Positions 51,450 to 59,673 of a stretch of DNA of 64,000 nucleotides are shown piece by piece (position 1 is the first letter of the stretch; each line of letters opens with the position of its first letter). Location: assembly GCF_051414035.1 (NCBI RefSeq), contig NZ_JBLKNW010000001.1, positions 1,426,001 through 1,490,000 on the forward strand, in the 5' to 3' direction. A program made the position numbers and the translations under genes. The notes beneath the pieces were generated by a model that saw only the letters and a program-made list of their open reading frames with translations, had not been told where the DNA came from and did not search any database. Source of the stretch: Halosimplex amylolyticum (GTDB lineage Archaea > Halobacteriota > Halobacteria > Halobacteriales > Haloarculaceae).

Positions 51450-51881
51450 TCACTCGACCGCGTCTTCGCCGGCGCGTTCGGCGATGGCCGCGATTCGAGA
51501 CAGCGCGCGCCGACAGACGAGAGCGTAGCCGCCGGCGTACAGCGGGATCTCGAACGCGGCGCGCGCCCGGTCGTCAACGAGCGGCGTGACCGCGTGGCCG
51601 GTCGCCGGGATCCGCGCGACGCGCCACGTCCACCGGTAGGCCTCACAGGCGTCGACTTCGAACGGGATCCAGGGCCCGCCGGCGACCTGCACCTCGCCGG
51701 TCGTGCCACGCTCGACGAAGCGGTCGTCACAGCGGACGGCCGTGACGCTCGGGCCCCACTCCGGCCAGCGCTCGGTGTCCGTGAAGACCGTCCAGACCGC
51801 CTCCGCGTCTGCGTCGACGAGGCGGTCGACGACGAGACGCCGGCCGTCGGGCGTTCGCTCGACGCGCGGGAGTGCGCCCAT
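51450..51881 (-). CDS. SRPBCC (START-like) family protein
   Basis: A 143-residue SRPBCC fold: LVVDRLVDADAEAVWTVFTDTERWPEWGPSVTAV and GTTGEVQVAGGPWIPFEVDACEAYRWTWRVARIPATGHAV with a C-terminal helix. Related to polyketide-cyclase-like proteins binding hydrophobic ligands. ATG at complement 51879-51881. It is isolated; role unknown. Confidence 0.78.
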   Translation of the reverse strand: MGALPRVERTPDGRRLVVDRLVDADAEAVWTVFTDTERWPEWGPSVTAVRCDDRFVERGTTGEVQVAGGPWIPFEVDACEAYRWTWRVARIPATGHAVTPLVDDRARAAFEIPLYAGGYALVCRRALSRIAAIAERAGEDAVE

Positions 51882-52001
51882 ACGATACCTTCGGGCCGAC
51901 GATCCTTGGGTGTCCGGTCGCCGTTTCCGTCGGCTACCAAGTCTCGGTCGATCGAGATCGGCGGCTAGCGAGTACCGGGGCGAACCACTGGCAGTCGGCG
52001 C

Positions 52002-52694
52002 TCAGGGGACCTCGTCGACGGCCCGGCGCAGGCTGGACTCGTCGTCCCACGTCACGACACGTTCGCCGGCAGATCGTTCGAGGGCGGCGAGGTGCGACGC
52101 GGCCATCCCGTTGTCGTAGCGCTCTCGCTCGGTGGCCTCGTCGCCGTAGACCCGCTTGAGCAGCCAGAGGATGTCGCGGACCCGGCTCTGCTGGTGGTAG
52201 AGGTAGCCGAGTTCCCACACGTGGCCGCCGTCGTAGTCTTCGAGGACCCCGACGACGTGCGTCGACTGCGCGCAGAGGATCTCGAACGCCGGCGCCCAGA
52301 GGTCTAACTCCTCCCCCGAGAGCCCGAAGTCCTCGAGCATGTACCCGGTCGCTTCGCGCCGGTCGTCCAGCAGGTCCCGCACGAGCGCGCGTCGCCTGCC
52401 CGGCCCTTCGTCCCCGCCGCGACCGACGACGAGGTACCGGCGGTCGCTGTACTTGATGTCGTCGAGCCTGTCGCCGTGGAGGTGGTCCTTCAGCCGCTCG
52501 TGCTGTGCCGGCGTCAACGTGAGTGAGTCTGGGCTGGCGTCGGCGAGCTCCCCCTCGTCGACGCCGCTCAGGTACGCCCGCTCGTCGCCGCTCTCTCCCC
52601 TCTTGCCAGCTTCGTTCCGTCTCTCTGCTTCCTCGCCGGCTCCGTCGTATCCCCTTCCCCCCTCGCTCGACGCCGCCTCGTCGCTGTCGTCCAT
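52002..52694 (-). CDS. Hypothetical protein (acidic head, alpha/beta domain)
   Basis: A 230-residue protein starting MDDSDEAASSEGG. The first 65 residues are a low-complexity acidic head; residues 70-230 form a probable Rossmann-like alpha/beta domain (YSDRRYLVVGRGGDEGPGRRRALVRDLLDD, then LWAPAFEILCAQSTHVVGVLEDYDGGHVWELGYLYHQ) resembling nucleoside-2-deoxyribosyltransferase or TIR-like fragments, which I cannot confirm. It is divergent from the wHTH regulator gene. Function not known. Confidence 0.55.
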   Translation of the reverse strand: MDDSDEAASSEGGRGYDGAGEEAERRNEAGKRGESGDERAYLSGVDEGELADASPDSLTLTPAQHERLKDHLHGDRLDDIKYSDRRYLVVGRGGDEGPGRRRALVRDLLDDRREATGYMLEDFGLSGEELDLWAPAFEILCAQSTHVVGVLEDYDGGHVWELGYLYHQQSRVRDILWLLKRVYGDEATERERYDNGMAASHLAALERSAGERVVTWDDESSLRRAVDEVP

Positions 52695-52800
52695 GTCGGC
52701 GCGACTCCCGGCTCCGTTATGTGTTTTCCGACTGTTCCGGAATCGGTTCGGTAACCGCTGTGGAAACAGTCGAGAACCACTCGCACTCAACGTCCAAGTG

Positions 52801-52807
52801 TTTATTG
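52801..52807 (+). promoter_or_regulatory. TATA-like box of the small wHTH gene
   Basis: TTTATTG lies 24-30 nt upstream of the ATG at 52831. Confidence 0.45.
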
Positions 52808-52830
52808 CGGTGCAGCGCGTACGACTGCAT

Positions 52831-53253
52831 ATGAGACCCGAGACGGCCGAAAGCGGTGGGGAGCGAGCGACCGACAGGTTCGACGCCTGGCTCGCGCTCC
52901 AGCGGGTCACCGACTCGACGCGGGCGAACATCGTCGCGGACGTGGTCGGCCACCCCGAGGGCGCCCCCAGCGTCGACGAACTCGACTACATGAACCCGAG
53001 CCTCGAAGCCGACACCATCCGGAACCACCTGAAGGTGCTCCGCGAGGCCGGCGTCGTCGAGGAGCTAACGGTCCCGACGGGCGAGCGCACGCGCGGGTAC
53101 CCCTACAAGTTCTACCGGGTGACCGAGGCGGCCCGCGAGTTGTTCGACCGCAACGGGCTGTTCCCGACCGAGGCGTGGCGACGGCAGTACGAGCGCGTCG
53201 AGAAGACCGCCGAGATCCGCGAACTCGAAGCGATGCCCCGACCCGATGAGTGA
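52831..53253 (+). CDS. Small winged-helix regulator
   Basis: A 140-residue ArsR/MarR-type winged helix: TRANIVADVVGHPEGAPSVDELDYMNPSLEADTIRNHLKVLREAGVVEELTVPTGERTRGYPYKFYRVTEAARELFDRNGLF. There is no ligand domain. It is divergent from 52002-52694, and a TATA-like TTTATTG sits 24 nt upstream of its start. It may regulate that neighbour or itself. ATG at 52831. Confidence 0.82.
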   Translation: MRPETAESGGERATDRFDAWLALQRVTDSTRANIVADVVGHPEGAPSVDELDYMNPSLEADTIRNHLKVLREAGVVEELTVPTGERTRGYPYKFYRVTEAARELFDRNGLFPTEAWRRQYERVEKTAEIRELEAMPRPDE

Positions 53254-53327
53254 ACTGAGTCGGTGATTCGGTCTGCTCTGGTGTGGGCGACGGTCGATTT
53301 GTGGTGAGTACTGCCGACATCTGTCGG

Positions 53328-53650
53328 TGGAAACACTCGGCGCGCTCGCTAGCAGGAGAACCGACCGCAGGGCACGCTGAGAGCTGAAAGCCCTCGGCGC
53401 GCTCGCGGCCGCTGAGCGAGATATCCTCACTTCGTTCGGATAGTGCCCGCTCAGACGGCTCCGCTCACTTCGTTCGCCGCGAGCGCGCCTCGCCCTTTCA
53501 GTCCACCAGGAGAACGGCACCGCACAGCACCGCGCCTCACACCTCCCCAGCCGATTCCCTCAGTCGCTACGCTCCCTCGGTCATCCCTCGCACGGCTTCG
53601 ACTCGCGGCCTCGCTGTCGCTCGGCACCCTCGTCAGCGCGCGCCACCGTA
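53328..53650. repeat. Dispersed palindromic element, copy 2
   Basis: Central cruciform: GCGCGCTCGCGG (53397-53408) and CCGCGAGCGCGC (53477-53488) flanked by TGAAAG (53385-53390) and CTTTCA (53495-53500), with a smaller inner inverted repeat GCTGAGCG/CGCTCAG. Followed by conserved single-strand blocks shared with copy 1. Confidence 0.75.
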
Positions 53651-53718
53651 GTCCGTTCACTCGGTCTCTTTCCAGAACACGGAGCCCCGATACCAACATG
53701 CGATAACGGGAGACGAAC

Positions 53719-53726
53719 CTATACAA
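53719..53726 (+). promoter_or_regulatory. TATA-like box of the ABC exporter operon
   Basis: CTATACAA lies 26-33 nt upstream of the ATG at 53752. Confidence 0.5.
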
Positions 53727-53751
53727 CCCCCGCCCCGCAAGCATCGGCCGA

Positions 53752-54651
53752 ATGATCACGGCCCGCGACCTGCGCAAGGAGTACGGAGGGTTCGTCGCGG
53801 TGGAGGGAAGCACGTTCACGGTGGAGGAGGGCGAGGTCTTCGGCATCATCGGCCCGAACGGGGCCGGCAAGACGACGACGCTGAAGATGCTCGCCGGCCT
53901 CGTCGAACCGACCGACGGCGACGTCTCCGTCGCCGGTTTCGACGCCGGCGAACCGGAGATGCGCCGCCGCCTCGGCTTCCTCCCCGAGGAGTCGCCCCTC
54001 TACGAGGAGATGACGCCCCTCTCGTATCTCCACTTCTTCGCCGACCTCTACGACGTACCCGACGGCGTCGCCGACCGGCGGATCCACGACACGCTCGAAC
54101 GCCTCGACCTCGACCACCGCGAGCGCCCGCTGGGTGACATGTCCAAGGGCATGAAGCGCAAGGTCGCCATCGCCCGGTCGCTCATCAACGACCCGGACGT
54201 CCTCATCTACGACGAACCGGGGAGCGGCCTGGACCCGCTCACCACGAACTACATCATCGACTTCACGCGGGAACTCGGCGAACAGGGCAAAACCATCGTC
54301 TTCAGCGCCCACAACCTATATCACGTCGAGAGCATCTGCGACCGGGTCGCCATCATGAACGAGGGGAAGATCGTCGCCAAGGGCGACCTCGACGAACTCC
54401 AGGCCGAGCACGGCCGGACGGAGTACCACGTCTACACGACCGTCGAAGTTCCGGGGAGCGCCCGCGAGAACGGCCACCACCGGCGGATCGTCGAGAGCAT
54501 GGCCGCCGTCGACGAGACGCGAGAGGCGGCCCAGGCCGCGGGCGGCGACGTCGTCGACATCCGGACCGAGGAGTCCAGCCTCGAAGAGGTCTTCCTCAAC
54601 GTCGCCGAGTCGGACTCCGGGGCCGAGCGGGGCTCCGGAGCGCAGCCGTGA
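53752..54651 (+). CDS. ABC-2 exporter ATP-binding protein
   Basis: A 299-residue ATPase: Walker A GPNGAGKTT, signature MSKGMKRKVAIA (a degenerate LSGGQ replaced by MSKGM), Walker B LIYDEPGSGLD. C-terminal extension of about 80 residues (TEYHVYTTVEVPG and acidic tail). Ends overlapping the next gene by GTGA. Similar to NatA-like exporters. With the two permeases it forms a three-gene operon. Confidence 0.92.
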   Translation: MITARDLRKEYGGFVAVEGSTFTVEEGEVFGIIGPNGAGKTTTLKMLAGLVEPTDGDVSVAGFDAGEPEMRRRLGFLPEESPLYEEMTPLSYLHFFADLYDVPDGVADRRIHDTLERLDLDHRERPLGDMSKGMKRKVAIARSLINDPDVLIYDEPGSGLDPLTTNYIIDFTRELGEQGKTIVFSAHNLYHVESICDRVAIMNEGKIVAKGDLDELQAEHGRTEYHVYTTVEVPGSARENGHHRRIVESMAAVDETREAAQAAGGDVVDIRTEESSLEEVFLNVAESDSGAERGSGAQP

Positions 54652-56645
54652 GCGGCGGTCGACCGCCGTCGGTCGGCGACTCGTCCGACGACGGGCCACG
54701 GCCATCGGCCGTCGACCGACTCCGGGGCTGGATTCGCACGCGAGCGGAGAACGTCGGTCGGATCGCCCGCTGGGAAGTGACGAAAAACGCCGGCGGCGTC
54801 GACCGACGGACGATCGCCATCGCGCTGCTCGCGGTCCTGGGACTCGGCGCGATGGCGCCGATGGCGGTCAGCCAGGGCGTCGCGCTCGACCAGGGTATCT
54901 ACCGGGTCGGCGTGGTCGAGGAGGACCCGTACTACGATCCGGTCTACCTCGACCCGACCTTCAGGGTACAGGATCCCAGTTCCGCGGCCGTCGAGGCTGG
55001 CTATCAGGAGATCCGGATCGTCGGCCCGCAGGTCCGCGAGTACGCCGATTCGACGAAAGGCCGCGCCGCCGTCGACGAGTTGCGGTCGTCGACGATGCGG
55101 TACAACGACGGGATCATGGAGCTGGAGGACAACCAGTCGGCCGCGTTTCCCGTCACGGTGAACCTCACGTACGTCGAACGCGAGGCGAGCCGCGTCGTCG
55201 CCCCCGGCCAGCAGGCGATCACCATCCAGAGCGACGACGGTGACGGCGGCGACGATTCCGGCGGCAGCGCGGACGTCGGTTCCGCTCCGTCCGGGAGCGA
55301 CGACAGTGACGGCTCCGGTGACGATGCCGCCGGCGATTCCGGCGACGGTGGGACGAACGACGGAGACTCGGGCGGTGACGGCGACGCCGACGTGACGCGA
55401 CCGAGCGACGGTGCCAACGTCGGCGGGTCGTCGATCAGCGCCCGCCTGACCGGTGGCTCGACGACGGGAGCGCCGTCGGACATCACGCCGCCGTTCCCGT
55501 TCCGCTCGCTCGTGCTCGCGTTCGTGTTCGTCCTGCCGCTGAACTTCGTCATCCAGGCCTACGGGTCGACGATCCTCAGCGAGCGGATCAACCGACGGGG
55601 GGAACTCCTGCTCGTCGCGCCCGTCTCCCGGGGCGACATCATCGTCGGCAAGACGCTCCCGTACTTCGCCGCCGCTGTGAGCGTCGCCGCGGTGATCACG
55701 CTGGCCCTGCAGGGCTCGGCGATATCCGTGTTGGCGATCGTCCCGCTCGCCCTCCTGTTCCTCGCTGCGACCTTCCTCGGCGCGATGTTCGCCCGCTCGT
55801 TCAAGGAGCTGACCTTCGTGACGGTGACGATCACGGTCACGCTGACCTCCTACGCGTTCGTCCCGGCGATCTTCACGGACGTGACGCCCATCGCGCTCAT
55901 CTCGCCGCTGACGCTCGTGGTCCGGGACCTACAGGGCCAGGCCATCGGTCTCGGACAGTTCGTCTTCTCGGTGCTGCCACCGACGCTGACCGCGCTGGTC
56001 TGTTTCGGCCTCGGCGCCGGCCTCTACCGCGAGGAGGACATGTTCACCCAGCGGCCGATCCCGTTGAAGGTCCTCGACGCGCTCGCCGGCCCGATCAAGC
56101 GCCGCCGGAGCGTCGCGCTGGTGACCGCCGTCCTCCTCCCGTTCGTCCTGGTCGCGGAACTCGTCGTCGTCGCGTTCATGTACCCGCTCACGCAGGCGCA
56201 GATCCCCTTCGGGGTCGTCGTCTTCGCCGCGTTCGTGGGCATCGCGCTCATCGAGGAACTCGCCAAGAGCCTGCACGTCTACGCGGGCTACGCGCACTCG
56301 CGGTTCGACGGCGGCCTGCGGACGGCGCTCGTCGTCGGCGCGTTCAGCGGCCTCGGGTTCTTCCTCGCGGAGAAGCTGACGCTCATCGCGCGCCTGGCCG
56401 ACCTCCAGGAGGTCCAGATCGGTCAGGCCGCGCTCGGCGAGCAGGCGCTGTTGCAGACCGGAATCCCGCTCCCGCTCCTGCTCGTCGCGCTCCTGCTCGC
56501 GCCGCTCGCGCTCCACGTCGTCACGGCCTCGGTTTCGGCTCTCGGCGCCCGGCGCGGTCGCCGCTCGTACGCGCTGGCGCTGGTGATAGCCGTCGCCGTT
56601 CACGTCGCGTACAACCTAACGGTGGTGAGCGCACTTGCCGGGTGA
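54648..56645 (+). CDS. ABC-2 permease fused to a PrsW-like membrane protease domain
   Basis: A 665-residue membrane protein with GTG start coupled to the ATPase gene. An N-terminal membrane anchor (about 60-80) is followed by an extracytoplasmic domain ending in a Gly/Asp/Ser-rich linker (about 200-265), then an ABC-2 permease core of about 6 helices (285-455). The C-terminal 180 residues resemble PrsW: EE-x-x-K at 536-540, FFLAE at 571-575, H623 and H-x-x-x-N at 652-656, the metal-binding motif set of that glutamic membrane-protease family. If active this would be an exporter with a built-in protease. The fusion is not one I recognise. Confidence 0.8.
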   Translation: MSGGRPPSVGDSSDDGPRPSAVDRLRGWIRTRAENVGRIARWEVTKNAGGVDRRTIAIALLAVLGLGAMAPMAVSQGVALDQGIYRVGVVEEDPYYDPVYLDPTFRVQDPSSAAVEAGYQEIRIVGPQVREYADSTKGRAAVDELRSSTMRYNDGIMELEDNQSAAFPVTVNLTYVEREASRVVAPGQQAITIQSDDGDGGDDSGGSADVGSAPSGSDDSDGSGDDAAGDSGDGGTNDGDSGGDGDADVTRPSDGANVGGSSISARLTGGSTTGAPSDITPPFPFRSLVLAFVFVLPLNFVIQAYGSTILSERINRRGELLLVAPVSRGDIIVGKTLPYFAAAVSVAAVITLALQGSAISVLAIVPLALLFLAATFLGAMFARSFKELTFVTVTITVTLTSYAFVPAIFTDVTPIALISPLTLVVRDLQGQAIGLGQFVFSVLPPTLTALVCFGLGAGLYREEDMFTQRPIPLKVLDALAGPIKRRRSVALVTAVLLPFVLVAELVVVAFMYPLTQAQIPFGVVVFAAFVGIALIEELAKSLHVYAGYAHSRFDGGLRTALVVGAFSGLGFFLAEKLTLIARLADLQEVQIGQAALGEQALLQTGIPLPLLLVALLLAPLALHVVTASVSALGARRGRRSYALALVIAVAVHVAYNLTVVSALAG

Positions 56646-57756
56646 GTCGCCGCCGCCCGTCGAGCCGTCGGCGTCCGCGGCCGCGGAGTCGGACGAGCGG
56701 TCGCTGCTGTCGGACGCCAGACTCACCATCGCGAAGCGCGACCTCTCGTCGCTGAGCCGCGAGAAGACCATCGTCCTCGCGCTGCTCATCCAGCTGTTCG
56801 TCGCCGCGTTCTCGTCGTTCCTCGTCGTCGGACTCACCTCGCTCTATAGCCCGGGATCGGTCTCGGCAGGCGAGGTAGTCGTCGGCGTCGCCGGCGACCA
56901 CGACGACGCGCTCGTCCGAGCCGCGAACGACCAGGACGGGCTCCGCGCGATAACCTATCCGTCCCCCGAAGACGCCCGGAGCGCATACCAGAACGGCAAC
57001 GTTCACGCCGTGATGATCGCGGGCGACTCGGGCGATCGGATCGACGTGACGGTGATCGCGCCCCAGGAGAGCATCGAGACGACGCTGATCGTCGACCAGG
57101 TGCGGACGCTCCTCGAACGGGTCGAGCGCAACGAGCGGATCGTCCGCGGCGAGCACCTGGATCGCTCGCCGGTCCCGGTCCCCGACGAGGTCGACGCGAG
57201 CCCGTACTACGGGTTCACCTACACGGTGCTCGTACCCCTGCTCCTGTTCCTCCCGCCCTTCATCAGCGGTTCTGTCGCCGTCGACTCGCTGACCGAAGAG
57301 ATCGAACGCGGCACGCTGGAACTCCTGCGGGTCGCGCCGCTGTCGCTGGTAGACATCGTCGACGGCAAGGCCCTGGCGATGGTTCTCATCGCGCCGTTGC
57401 AGGCGCTGCTGTGGATCACCTTGCTCGGCGTCAACGGCATCGACATCGCCAACGTCGGCCAGTTGCTCGTCGTCGTGGCCGCGCTGACGACGCTGGTCGT
57501 CACGCTCGGGCTCTCGCTGGGCGTCCTGACGGCCAAGCGCCGGCAGGCGCAACTGCTGTATTCCGTCCTCGTGATCTTCGGGTTCGGCGCGCTCACGTTC
57601 GTCCCCGAGCACCCCGCGACGACGGTCGCGAAACTCGCCGTCGACAGCCCGACGACGACCACGACGGTCCACGTCGTCGCCTACGTCGCCGCCGCGGCCG
57701 TCCTGTTCACGCTCGCCCGGCGACTCGTCGCGCGGACCGACCCCGAAGGGCTCTGA
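56635..57756 (+). CDS. ABC-2 permease subunit
   Basis: A 373-residue membrane protein with TTG start at 56635 overlapping the previous gene. One N-terminal helix after an acidic head (residues about 46-70), an extracytoplasmic domain (VVGVAGDHDDALVRAANDQDGL), and C-terminal helices with EEIERGTLELLRVAPLSLVDIVDGKALAMVLIAPLQ, typical of ABC-2 permeases. No better start codon exists in frame. Forms an exporter with the two genes before it. Confidence 0.85.
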   Translation: MPGESPPPVEPSASAAAESDERSLLSDARLTIAKRDLSSLSREKTIVLALLIQLFVAAFSSFLVVGLTSLYSPGSVSAGEVVVGVAGDHDDALVRAANDQDGLRAITYPSPEDARSAYQNGNVHAVMIAGDSGDRIDVTVIAPQESIETTLIVDQVRTLLERVERNERIVRGEHLDRSPVPVPDEVDASPYYGFTYTVLVPLLLFLPPFISGSVAVDSLTEEIERGTLELLRVAPLSLVDIVDGKALAMVLIAPLQALLWITLLGVNGIDIANVGQLLVVVAALTTLVVTLGLSLGVLTAKRRQAQLLYSVLVIFGFGALTFVPEHPATTVAKLAVDSPTTTTTVHVVAYVAAAAVLFTLARRLVARTDPEGL

Positions 57757-57845
57757 CGGCGCTGGCCCGGCACTTCCCCGGCTCTTCCCCGGCGCGGCCG
57801 GCTGCGGCGTCCCGCCGATATCGGTGACGGCGACCGCGAAACCCA

Positions 57846-57854
57846 CCTTTTTGC
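57846..57854 (+). promoter_or_regulatory. TATA-like box of the aldo/keto reductase gene
   Basis: CCTTTTTGC lies 25-33 nt before the ATG at 57879. Confidence 0.4.
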
Positions 57855-57878
57855 ACCGCTGACACCAATCACTCGCGC

Positions 57879-58853
57879 ATGGAGTACACGACTCTCGGTT
57901 CGACCGGCGTCGAGGTCAGCCGCATCTGCCTGGGCTGTATGAGCTTCGGTTCGAGCGACTGGCGCGAGTGGGTCCTCGACGAGGAGGAGGGCATCGAACT
58001 CGTCGAGCGCGCCCGCGACCTGGGCATCAACTTCTTCGACACGGCGAATATGTACTCCCGGGGCGAGTCCGAGCGCGTCCTCGGGACGGCGCTGGAGGGC
58101 TACCGCGAGGAGAGCGTCGTCGCCACCAAGGGGTTCTTCCAGATGGACGACGACGACCCCAACTCGGGCGGGCTCTCCCGGAAAGCCATCGAGCAGGAAC
58201 TCGACGCGTCGCTCGAACGGCTCGGCATGGACACCGTCGACCTGTACCAGATCCACCGCTGGGACTACGACACGCCGATCGAGGAGACGCTGCGGGCACT
58301 CGACGACGCCGTCCGTCGCGAAAAGGTCCGGTACGTCGGCGCCTCGTCGATGTGGGTCCACCAGTTCGCCGACGCGCTGCACGCGAGCGACCGCCTCGGC
58401 CTCGAACGGTTCCAGACGATGCAGAACCACTACAACCTGCTCTACCGCGAGGAGGAGCGCGAGATGCTGCCCTACTGCGAGCAGGAAGAGGTCGGCGTCA
58501 TTCCGTGGTCGCCGCTGGCCCGCGGCTATCTCACCCGGCCGCACGAGGAGTACGACGCGACGACCCGCGGCGAGACAGACGATTACGCCCGCGAGCACCC
58601 CTACTTCGAGGGCGGAGGACGCGAGATCAACGAGCGCGTCGAGGAACTGGCCGACGAGTACGGCGCCACGATGGCCCAGATCGGTCTCGCCTGGCTGCTG
58701 GACAAGGAGTGGGTCGACGCGCCCATCGTCGGGACGACGAGTATCGAGCACCTCGAACAGGCAGTCGAGGCGCTGGACATCTCGCTGTCGGACTCCGACG
58801 TCGAGTACCTGGAAGCGCCGTACGAACCGGTTCGCGTGTCGGGCCACGAGTGA
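57879..58853 (+). CDS. Aldo/keto reductase
   Basis: A 324-residue AKR: LGSTGVEVSRICLGCMSFGS, then FDTANMYSRGESERVLGTAL with the catalytic Asp-Tyr-Lys-His series (Asp in FDTAN, Tyr in MYS, Lys in ATKGFF, His in YQIHRWD), and QTMQNHYNLLYREEEREMLPYC with SPLARGYL. NADPH-dependent carbonyl reductase; substrate unknown. ATG 57879 is preceded by CCTTTTTGC as a likely promoter. It is a single gene. Confidence 0.92.
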   Translation: MEYTTLGSTGVEVSRICLGCMSFGSSDWREWVLDEEEGIELVERARDLGINFFDTANMYSRGESERVLGTALEGYREESVVATKGFFQMDDDDPNSGGLSRKAIEQELDASLERLGMDTVDLYQIHRWDYDTPIEETLRALDDAVRREKVRYVGASSMWVHQFADALHASDRLGLERFQTMQNHYNLLYREEEREMLPYCEQEEVGVIPWSPLARGYLTRPHEEYDATTRGETDDYAREHPYFEGGGREINERVEELADEYGATMAQIGLAWLLDKEWVDAPIVGTTSIEHLEQAVEALDISLSDSDVEYLEAPYEPVRVSGHE

Positions 58854-58896
58854 GCCGTCGGTACGACTTTACCGGGGCCGGCCCACGGACGAGACA

Positions 58897-59673
58897 ATGA
58901 CAGATCCTCGCGACGAAGCCGACGGGTCGGATCCGCCGCCCGACGGCGTCCCCCCCGAAGACCGCGAGAGGACGGACCCGGAGATCGCGGACCCGGAGCC
59001 GGCGGCCGACACGCCGGCGACCGACGCGGTGGACCCGACCCGCGCCGAGTCGACCGACGCGACGGAATCGACGGGTGCGACGGAATCGACGGGTGCAACG
59101 GCGCCAGCGGGCGCGAACGAGGCGCCCGAGGACACGGCGATCGGCCGCGCCGGCGGCGTCGAGTCGGTCGAGACGCCCGGTGAACCGCGAACGCTGGACC
59201 CGAGGGTCCGCTACGAGTGGATCGTCGGCCCGCTGATCGGTGCCCTCGCCGCGGGCCTGGCCGCGGGCGCCGCGACGTGGGCCGGCGGGCACGAGTACCT
59301 CCCGCTCGACCGCGTACCGGGTGCGCTCACGGTCATGGGAGCGGTGTTCGCCCTCTTCGCGATCTACGGCGTGGTGCGGACGATCTACCTCTACCGGTCC
59401 TGGCGCTACGTCGTCCGCGAGGAGTCGCTGTACCTGACCCGCGGGGTCTTCACCAAGGTCCAGACCGTGGTGCCCTACGTACGTGTCCAGCACATCGACA
59501 CCCGCCGCTCGGCATTCGAGCGGATACTCGGGCTCTCGACGCTGGTAGTGTACACCGCCGGTTCCCGTGGCGCCGACGTGACCATCCCCGGACTGCAACC
59601 CGACACCGCCGAGGACCTCCAGTCCAGGCTCGAACGACTCGCGATCGCCTCCGAGGACGAAGACGCAGTATGA
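58897..59673 (+). CDS. Membrane-anchored bacterial-PH-domain protein, short
   Basis: A 258-residue protein. Acidic, low-complexity N-terminus (1-95), two transmembrane helices (about 107-150), then a bPH2 (YdbS/YdbT-type) domain (YRSWRYVVREESLYLTRGVFTKVQTVVPYVRVQHIDTRRSAFERILGLSTLVVYTAGSRGADVTIPGL). It overlaps the next gene by ATGA, which has three such domains, so they are co-expressed as in bacterial ydbST-like pairs. Function unknown; a membrane-stress or lipid-binding role is suggested by family. Confidence 0.85.
   Translation: MTDPRDEADGSDPPPDGVPPEDRERTDPEIADPEPAADTPATDAVDPTRAESTDATESTGATESTGATAPAGANEAPEDTAIGRAGGVESVETPGEPRTLDPRVRYEWIVGPLIGALAAGLAAGAATWAGGHEYLPLDRVPGALTVMGAVFALFAIYGVVRTIYLYRSWRYVVREESLYLTRGVFTKVQTVVPYVRVQHIDTRRSAFERILGLSTLVVYTAGSRGADVTIPGLQPDTAEDLQSRLERLAIASEDEDAV

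Larger units (their letters stand above)
53254..53751. other. Non-coding stretch carrying dispersed palindromic element, copy 2
   Basis: 498 nt, of which 53328 to about 53650 is the second copy of the dispersed element. Before and after are short unique stretches; TATACAA at 53720-53726 is the promoter of the following ABC gene. No gene is supported; the short frames overlap the repeat and encode the same pseudo-peptides. Confidence 0.6.

Noticed and set aside
53443..53870. Short frames in the second dispersed element, including one encoding an RIGWGGV-like peptide
   Set aside because: The same peptide arises from copy 1 on the same element strand; it is repeat translation and not a conserved gene.
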